In this document: in pieces, positions 5,023-9,744 of the stretch | How the letters are laid out: each line of letters opens with the position of its first letter | Numbering within the stretch: the first letter of the stretch is position 1 | NCBI GenBank assembly: GCA_910577835.1 | Contig: CAJTOU010000059.1 | Coordinates: forward strand, 1-9,744 | Length of the DNA: 9,744 bases | Reading direction: 5' to 3' | From: an uncultured Lachnospiraceae bacterium | GTDB lineage: Bacteria > Bacillota_A > Clostridia > Lachnospirales > Lachnospiraceae | The notes under the pieces: generated by a model | What the model was told of the DNA's origin: nothing | The model's input: the letters and a program-made list of their open reading frames with translations, nothing else | Databases searched by the model: none | Program-made: the position numbers and the translations under genes

Positions 5023-5050
5023 TTACAATTCCCTTAAAAACAGTTACAAT
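5023..5050 (+). promoter_or_regulatory. Promoter of the MATE exporter gene
   Basis: A -35 TTACAA (5023-5028) and -10 TACAAT (5045-5050) with a 16-base spacer would start transcription near 5057, about 50 bases before the start codon. A later pair, TTGGGT/TATTTT (5058-5086), would start inside the ribosome site and is less likely. Confidence 0.5.
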
Positions 5051-5107
5051 ACATTTCTTGGGTACAAATATTCTAAATACTATTTTATGATAGAAAGGAC
5101 CAAAACC

Positions 5108-6463
5108 ATGTCAAAAGATACTACCAAAAGCATGACCGAAGGCCGTCCCTTTGGATTGATTCTGAGCTTTGCCTTTCCGGTTTTCCTCGGCATGCTCTTT
5201 CAGCAGCTTTACAGTATGATAGATACCATGATTGTAGGAAAATTTTTAGGTGAAGATGCCCTAGGCGCAGTGGGAGCTACCGGTTCCTTAAACTTTTTAA
5301 TTATCGGCTTTTGTATGGGCGTCTGCAACGGCTTTTCCATACCGGTTGCCCACCAGTTCGGCGCAAAAAAAGAATCCAATTTAAGGCGTGTCGTTGCCAA
5401 CAGCATCTGGCTCTGCATTATTTTTTCTGTAATAATGACAATTATAACAGTTGTGTTCTGCCGAAATATTCTTTCTTTTATGAACACTCCTGCAGAGCTG
5501 ATTGACGATTCATATAAATACATAGTCGTTATTTTTGCCGGAATTCCTGTTGTTTATCTCTACAACATGACAGCCGGAATTATCCGCTCTCTTGGAGACA
5601 GCAAAACACCTGTTTATTTTCTGGCGCTTGCCTCTGTAATTAATATTGTGTTGGATATTGCATTTATCTGTATTTTTCACACAGGCGTAGAAGGAGCTTC
5701 CTATGCAACTGTTATCTCACAGGCTGTTTCAGGAATCTGCTGTCTGATTTACATGAAGAAAAAATTTCCTATACTCAAAATTTCCAGAGAAGAGCTGTCT
5801 TTTAATAAAAACTGGGCGCTCAGCTTATGTGGTATGGGAATACCAATGGGACTGCAATATTCTGTAACTGCTATCGGAAGTGTCACCTTACAGACTGCTG
5901 TTAACAGTCTTGGGAAATCTTATGTAACTGCTGTCGCCGCTGCTAAAAAGCTCAGTATTATATTCTGCTGTCCATATGATGCTCTTGGAACTACAATGGC
6001 CACCTATGCCGGACAGAATATTGGCGCAGGAAAAACAGAAAGAGTTGGTCCGGGAGTAAAAACAGCCTTTCAAATTGCCCTTGTTTACTCCGTTTTTATC
6101 TTTATTGTACTGAATCTGTTTTCTTCCAAGCTCTTACTGCTATTTGTAAGCGCTGAAAGTACAAAGATTATAAAAGATGCAGGTCTGTACATTCTGTTTG
6201 GAAGTGCTGCATATATATTGCTGTCTCTGGTAAATATTGTACGATTCACCATTCAGGGACTTGGCTTCGGAAAATTTGCCATACTTTCAGGTTTTCTTGA
6301 AATGGTTGCAAGAACCGTAGCTTCCTTTGGACTTGTTCCGTTTCTGGGATATATCGGTGTCTGTCTTGCGGACCCCCTTGCATGGCTGTTTGCAGACTGC
6401 TTTCTTATTCCTGCATATTTCAGATGTATCCGAATCTGCAAAAAACGGCTGGAGGAAGCTTGA
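5108..6463 (+). CDS. MATE-family multidrug/cation efflux transporter
   Basis: This 451-residue inner-membrane protein has about twelve transmembrane helices arranged as two MatE repeats. MATE proteins export cationic compounds in exchange for Na+ or H+. The first repeat carries the family opening, LSFAFPVFLGMLFQQLYSMI followed by DTMIVGKFLGEDALGAVGAT, then GFSIPVAHQFGAKK. The second repeat begins near residue 240 with GMGIPMGLQYSVTAIGS and has the matching AAAKKLSIIFCCPYDALGTT and TYAGQNIGAGK. The short basic tail ends CIRICKKRLEEA. I place the start at 5108 because AAAGGA lies 8 bases upstream; the ATG at 5087 would put this ribosome site inside the gene. The gene is single, with its own promoter and terminator. 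The substrate cannot be told from the sequence. Confidence 0.93.
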   Translation: MSKDTTKSMTEGRPFGLILSFAFPVFLGMLFQQLYSMIDTMIVGKFLGEDALGAVGATGSLNFLIIGFCMGVCNGFSIPVAHQFGAKKESNLRRVVANSIWLCIIFSVIMTIITVVFCRNILSFMNTPAELIDDSYKYIVVIFAGIPVVYLYNMTAGIIRSLGDSKTPVYFLALASVINIVLDIAFICIFHTGVEGASYATVISQAVSGICCLIYMKKKFPILKISREELSFNKNWALSLCGMGIPMGLQYSVTAIGSVTLQTAVNSLGKSYVTAVAAAKKLSIIFCCPYDALGTTMATYAGQNIGAGKTERVGPGVKTAFQIALVYSVFIFIVLNLFSSKLLLLFVSAESTKIIKDAGLYILFGSAAYILLSLVNIVRFTIQGLGFGKFAILSGFLEMVARTVASFGLVPFLGYIGVCLADPLAWLFADCFLIPAYFRCIRICKKRLEEA

Positions 6464-6493
6464 AAAATTATTCATACTTAACCCTTTGTAGCA

Positions 6494-6537
6494 AGAAATC
6501 CCCCGCTTCTAAAGTGGGAGATTTTCTGCTTTTTTTG
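6494..6537 (+). terminator. Rho-independent terminator after the MATE gene
   Basis: AGAAATCCCCCGCTT (6494-6508) pairs imperfectly with AAGTGGGAGATTTTCT (6512-6527), leaving one bulge, one mismatch and one G-U pair. The sequence GCTTTTTTTG follows. It lies 30 bases after the stop codon and also separates the exporter from the convergent coiled-coil gene. Confidence 0.8.
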
Positions 6538-6588
6538 TAAATCTTTGTTATATTCCCTTTGTCTGTTTTTCAGATTTCATGTTTGCAA

Positions 6589-7629
6589 TTAAACTTCTTC
6601 ATCTATCTTTATTCCCTTTAAATCGGCCTCCAGAATCTTCATGTTGTTCTTAATATCAGCAAGTCCTTTCTGAACCTCCTCTGGATTTTTATAACCTTTG
6701 GCAATATCTATCATATCATCCATATCTATTTCCGGCTCATTGTTTCGCTTAACTTCCCTCTTTGCATCTTCCATAGCCTCCTTTGTTCCTTCAATTAACG
6801 CTTCTTGAATGGCTATCTTTTCTCTCAAATCCTCTAACTTTTCTTCCTTCTCCTTGTTCTCTTCCTTCTTTTCTTCTGTTTTTTCTTTTTCCTCCTCTGC
6901 TTTTTTATCCATTTCTTCTCTTGCCTCATCAACCATCATACCCACAATCTCTTTGCTGGCAGCCTTCATAATTTTATCTGCAGCCTTCTGTGCATCCACC
7001 ATGGGATGAGTTTTCAACCGCTCAATCATAATAGCCCTCATATCCCCCGCATCATCTTTCATACCGGCATCCGCTTCCTCTACTTCTTTTCTGAACTTTG
7101 CGGACACATCATTATATTCCAGCATTCTCTGCTGATATTCTGTCAAAGGTTTTTTATCAATCTCCTTTAATTTTTCCTTTTCTGCTTCAGTGAGCGGTGG
7201 TCCAAATCCATTATTTACATCCTGTCTTCTTTCCAAAAGCTCCAAATCCTTCTGCTCTTCGGAATCATCCGTAACCCCGTATGCTTCCTTCAGTTCTTCT
7301 CTATTGCTGTTAATATCATTCAACTCTTTTTGAGCGCTGCCCTTCTGCTCCTTCATTCTCTCATAGTGGTATTTTCTCTCATTTACAGATTCGTCAATCT
7401 TCTGTTCATTTGCCCATGCATCCTGAATCAGTTTCATTGCCTGTTTCTTTGCTTCTTTTCGCTTCTTTTCAATTGGACTTTCCATCAGGTTTAAATCCCC
7501 TGCAAATATGCTGTCACTCTTTTTTACGCCCTCCGCTTTTTCCTGCTTGTTTGTCTTTGTTTCTTCTTTTTCCGCAGCATTCATACCATAATTTTCATAA
7601 TTATTTTCTTTTTGTATTATTAACGACAT
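6589..7629 (-). CDS. Charged coiled-coil protein of unknown function
   Basis: This 346-residue soluble protein is very rich in Lys and Glu, with no signal peptide or membrane segment. It begins MSLIIQKENNYENYGMN. A short conserved-looking patch around residues 40-85 (IFAGDLNLMESPIEKKRKEA then MKLIQDAWANEQKID) precedes long helical stretches. A near-continuous K/E coiled coil lies at about 230-290, and the end is another helical pair (LADIKNNMKILEADLKGIKI). The start is the ATG at 7629 because AAGGAGG (7638-7644) is 8 bases upstream; the longer frame would bury this ribosome site. I recall similar proteins only as unnamed Lachnospiraceae proteins. It follows spmA on the same strand but has its own promoter-like sequences, so a spore role is possible but not shown. 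Confidence 0.75.
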   Translation of the reverse strand: MSLIIQKENNYENYGMNAAEKEETKTNKQEKAEGVKKSDSIFAGDLNLMESPIEKKRKEAKKQAMKLIQDAWANEQKIDESVNERKYHYERMKEQKGSAQKELNDINSNREELKEAYGVTDDSEEQKDLELLERRQDVNNGFGPPLTEAEKEKLKEIDKKPLTEYQQRMLEYNDVSAKFRKEVEEADAGMKDDAGDMRAIMIERLKTHPMVDAQKAADKIMKAASKEIVGMMVDEAREEMDKKAEEEKEKTEEKKEENKEKEEKLEDLREKIAIQEALIEGTKEAMEDAKREVKRNNEPEIDMDDMIDIAKGYKNPEEVQKGLADIKNNMKILEADLKGIKIDEEV

Positions 7630-7667
7630 ACATTTTTCCTCCTTCTGCATATTCGATGCCACATCAT

Positions 7668-7800
7668 ATCTTATGATTATACTTTACGATAATAACTTAT
7701 AACAATTTTTATCACAATACTTTATGGTTATAATCTTATCATCTATAACCTTATAAACCACAATCTACTAAATCATGATGCTATGATACAATCTTATTGT
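7668..7800. repeat. Degenerate AT-rich tandem units of 12-15 bases
   Basis: The spacer between spmA and the coiled-coil gene can be read as about ten successive units with the pattern A-Y-C/T-T-T-A-T-R-A-N-N-A-T. Examples are ATCTTATGATTAT (7668), ACTTTACGATAAT (7681), AACTTATAACAAT (7694), ACTTTATGGTTAT (7719) and ATCTTATCATCTAT (7733). Later units are 15 bases. The units are degenerate, and AT-richness alone could create part of the pattern. Confidence 0.4.
7676..7717 (-). promoter_or_regulatory. Promoter(s) of the coiled-coil gene
   Basis: Two overlapping candidates read leftward: TTGTGA (7712-7717) with TATTAT (7689-7694) at 17 bases, and TTGTTA (7700-7705) with TATAAT (7676-7681) at 18 bases. 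Both lie 50-80 bases before the start codon and inside the repeated AT-rich array. Confidence 0.5.
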
Positions 7801-7856
7801 TTATATCGGCATTGAAACTGCATTTATAAAGACGAAACTTGTACCGTTCATTACAG

Positions 7857-8465
7857 TTATTTGCGCATTTTACACATAACTTTACAAAAAATCACAGCCG
7901 TTACCGTACTGGCCAGAGTCGCTATAATCGCAGGAACTGTCACTGCAGACGGGCTTACACTTCCATACTGGCTTCTGTATGCTACCATATTAATGGGAAT
8001 CAACTGCAAGGAAGACACATTAATTACAAGAAATGTACACATTTCCCTGCTTGCTCTTGATACTTTTCCACATTTTCCACTGTCACACAGCTTTTTTTCC
8101 TCCAACTCTGACAGATGCTGCATAGCTTTAATTCCCGACGGCGTGGCTGCGCCGGACAATCCAAACAGATTTGCCACAAAATTGATGGAAATATATTCAA
8201 ATGCCTTATGATGAACAGGAATATCCGGAAATAAAAATCTGATAAATGGCTGCATAAGCCTTGTGACAGCCCGCAGCAGTCCAGACCTGCCTGCTATTTC
8301 CATAAGTCCGCACCAAAGACCTAATACTCCCGCCATAGTAATTGCCAGAGATACCGCCTCTGCTGCACCTTCCATAATTGCCTCTCCCACAGATGCCGTA
8401 TTTCCTGTCACGATTCCATACGCCGTACCCGCTGTAATCATAATTCCCCAAATCCAGTTCAGCAT
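7857..8465 (-). CDS. spmA: Spore maturation protein A
   Basis: This 202-residue membrane protein of the nucleoside-recognition/Gate family, together with SpmB, promotes dehydration of the spore core during endospore maturation. The start MLNWIWGIMITAGTAYGIV is the family's usual opening. The core GLWCGLMEIAGRSGLLRAVT, then MQPFIRFLFPDIPVHH and NLFGLSGAATPSGIKAMQHL, is diagnostic. The C-terminal half has the segment TFLVINVSSLQLIPINMVAY and a last membrane helix. The ATG at 8465 has GTGAGG 6 bases upstream and gives the family length; the frame is open further up (to 8498) without a ribosome site. spmB, normally just downstream, is absent; the next gene is the coiled-coil protein after 227 bases. 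It probably shares a transcript with the glycosyltransferase, which ends 65 bases upstream with no terminator between. Confidence 0.93.
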   Translation of the reverse strand: MLNWIWGIMITAGTAYGIVTGNTASVGEAIMEGAAEAVSLAITMAGVLGLWCGLMEIAGRSGLLRAVTRLMQPFIRFLFPDIPVHHKAFEYISINFVANLFGLSGAATPSGIKAMQHLSELEEKKLCDSGKCGKVSRASREMCTFLVINVSSLQLIPINMVAYRSQYGSVSPSAVTVPAIIATLASTVTAVIFCKVMCKMRK

Positions 8466-8530
8466 CCCAATCCTCACATACAGAAAAATAACTTCCATTT
8501 ATCTTATGTTTCTTTTTACAATTTATACCT

Positions 8531-9622
8531 TTAAAATCCCTCATATACCTCAGATGCTTTGAGCACATTTCCTGATAAATCCACAATCAAATCTTCATAC
8601 TCCTGCCTTCTTTTAAACCATACATAATTATTTTTAACCTGACAGAAATTATCTGTAAAATAAATATAGTCACAGCTTTCCTCTGTCAGATAGAAAGGAA
8701 GTACCCTTTCAAATTGAATGGCATGATATCGGGAATATCCAAAGCAGTTTATAATTCTTGATACTTTCACATTAATTTTTCTCATAACCTCCATTGTCTG
8801 TACGAGTCCTGAAAAATTAATTACCACATAATTTTTGCTGAGCTGATTTTTATCTATCTGCTTTTGAAACAACTCCTCTATTTCATGAAATTCTTTATCT
8901 ATATTTTCTCTCTCTGTTTTGCATTTTAAATCGATTCTGTTTTCGTACTCGCTTTCCCCTTTGTCTTTTGCCATATAATAGGCTCTTGCCCGATGGTTAT
9001 AAAAATTTTTATATCCTCTTTTTGTAATTCTCATCGTAATTTCCTTCCCCATATATTCACAGGGAAGCAGCTCGTTAAAGCCCTTCAATTCTTCAAATGC
9101 AAACCGGTTAATTGCCAGAATCGAGCTTACCAGAGCACTTCTCTCAAAGGACTGATTTACGATAGTTTCCTCCATATTTCTGTTTTTCAGCGCATGGCCT
9201 GTACAACTTTCCGAAAATACATAGCCTGTACTTTGCACAAACGGTGAACCAAACCGGATAATCATAGGCTGTACTGCCAGCACATCTTCCTCCACCAGTG
9301 AATATACCATTTCATCCAGACACTGCTCTCTTAATGCAATACTCGTATCCAAGAAAATCAAAATATCCGTATGTGCCAGCTCTGATGCAAAGTTATAAAC
9401 TTTTCCACGATTACTGATATCCTCTGTTTCATAAAATAAAATTTCCTGATTTTCCAGACATTCTCCTATAATACCTTTAAAATATCTCTTTTCATTTTTC
9501 TGATAAGAAAGAATTAATTCATAATTCTCAATTCCCTGATATTTTGACAACATATACAGAAAATTTTTTATTGCCATTCCTTCCAAATCCAAAATAATAA
9601 TAATGCTCCCTTTCTTTTTCAC
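8531..9622 (-). CDS. Family 2-like glycosyltransferase
   Basis: This is a probable cytoplasmic glycosyltransferase of 363 residues with a GT-A fold. The beginning (KKKGSIIIILDLEGMAIKNF) is the first strand of the nucleotide-sugar fold. Residues 70-95 (SNRGKVYNFASELAHTDILI then FLDTS) fit the GT2 pattern N-x-G-x3-N-x3-A-x-FLDxD, except that the second acid of the D-x-D motif is replaced by Ser. A later acceptor-region stretch reads ELKGFNELLPCEYMGKEITM then RITKRGYKNFYNHR. The last 100 residues are not recognised. I prefer the GTG start at 9622 because AAGGAG (9633-9638) is 10 bases upstream; extension to 9727 would translate hairpin DNA. It has no membrane helix. Substrate is unknown; it might modify a surface or spore polymer, given the spmA neighbour. 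Confidence 0.72.
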   Translation of the reverse strand: MKKKGSIIIILDLEGMAIKNFLYMLSKYQGIENYELILSYQKNEKRYFKGIIGECLENQEILFYETEDISNRGKVYNFASELAHTDILIFLDTSIALREQCLDEMVYSLVEEDVLAVQPMIIRFGSPFVQSTGYVFSESCTGHALKNRNMEETIVNQSFERSALVSSILAINRFAFEELKGFNELLPCEYMGKEITMRITKRGYKNFYNHRARAYYMAKDKGESEYENRIDLKCKTERENIDKEFHEIEELFQKQIDKNQLSKNYVVINFSGLVQTMEVMRKINVKVSRIINCFGYSRYHAIQFERVLPFYLTEESCDYIYFTDNFCQVKNNYVWFKRRQEYEDLIVDLSGNVLKASEVYEGF

Positions 9623-9656
9623 TGTCGTTTTTCTCCTTCTGTTTTTATAATAAGTA

Positions 9657-9701
9657 GGCGTTTGTGAAACGCCACAAGCCGCATAAATACGGCATTTTTT
9701 T
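9657..9701 (+). terminator. Two hairpins, the second with a T-run, upstream of the glycosyltransferase
   Basis: GGCGTTT-GTG-AAACGCC (9657-9673) is a perfect 7-bp hairpin. GCCGCA-TAAA-TACGGC (9678-9693), with one mismatch, is followed by ATTTTTTTG. The second looks like a rightward rho-independent terminator, yet no rightward gene leads into it. On the leftward transcript both would be leader hairpins without a terminator tail. Confidence 0.45.
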
Positions 9702-9734
9702 GTTGCTAAAAATAAAAATCTCCTCACGGTTTGT

Positions 9735-9742
9735 GGTATAAT
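9735..9742 (+). promoter_or_regulatory. Extended -10 element at the right edge
   Basis: TGGTATAAT is a consensus extended -10 pointing right. No good -35 is seen 17 bases upstream. It probably belongs to a gene outside the window. Confidence 0.4.
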
Positions 9743-9744
9743 GG

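Noticed and set aside
6783..7009. Rightward Ser/Phe/Leu-rich frames opposite the coiled-coil gene
   Set aside because: They are the antisense of GAA/AAA-rich Lys-Glu codons; no ribosome site and no coherent domain.
8206..8586. Leftward 126-residue frame overlapping spmA and the glycosyltransferase end
   Set aside because: It is out-of-frame spmA sequence; spmA in the other frame matches its family along its length.
1..9744. CRISPR arrays, tRNA or rRNA genes and intact insertion sequences
   Set aside because: No regularly spaced exact repeats, no cloverleaf-like sequence, and no transposase with terminal inverted repeats were seen on either strand by eye.

Overview
The window is low-GC DNA with strong AGGAGG-type ribosome sites, a spore-maturation gene (spmA), a NiaR-type niacin regulator, a lone PfoR-like PTS membrane subunit, a MATE exporter, and scars of AAA-ATPase-like and serine-recombinase genes. 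Together these point to an endospore-forming Clostridia chromosome, most likely a gut Lachnospiraceae. That placement is an inference from gene families and style, not from a marker gene.

Region 1 (1-2220) is a decayed mobile-element or prophage scar. A small leftward gene and a rightward XRE repressor diverge from a 130-base control region holding two copies of the operator AACG-N5-CGTT, one placed on each promoter. The repressor has lost its C-terminal part through what looks like a GC dinucleotide slip. After it come an AAA-ATPase-like gene with an in-frame stop and a large internal deletion, then a serine recombinase reduced to its two ends, then a leftward coding relic.

Region 2 (2221-4629) holds niaR, a convergent and overlapping small acidic protein resembling an Imm1-type immunity protein, and a PfoR-like EIIC membrane protein. 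The EIIC promoter carries a dyad that could be the operator of a local regulator such as NiaR.

Region 3 (4630-5000) carries no long reading frame but is the most interesting part. It has every element of an Fst/par-type type I toxin-antitoxin module: a promoter, a leader that can hide the ribosome site, a 28-residue one-helix toxin starting at TTG, a perfect 15-bp bidirectional terminator, and an opposing promoter for a short antisense RNA. A 14-base direct repeat makes the antisense 5' part complementary to the toxin start region.

Region 4 (5000-6540) is a MATE-family exporter with its own promoter and terminator. Region 5 (6541-9744) reads leftward: a family-2-like glycosyltransferase, spmA (without spmB beside it), then an uncharacterised charged coiled-coil protein. 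An AT-rich array of degenerate 12-15-base units lies between the last two. The right edge has two hairpins, one followed by a T-run, and the -10 element of a rightward promoter for something outside the window.
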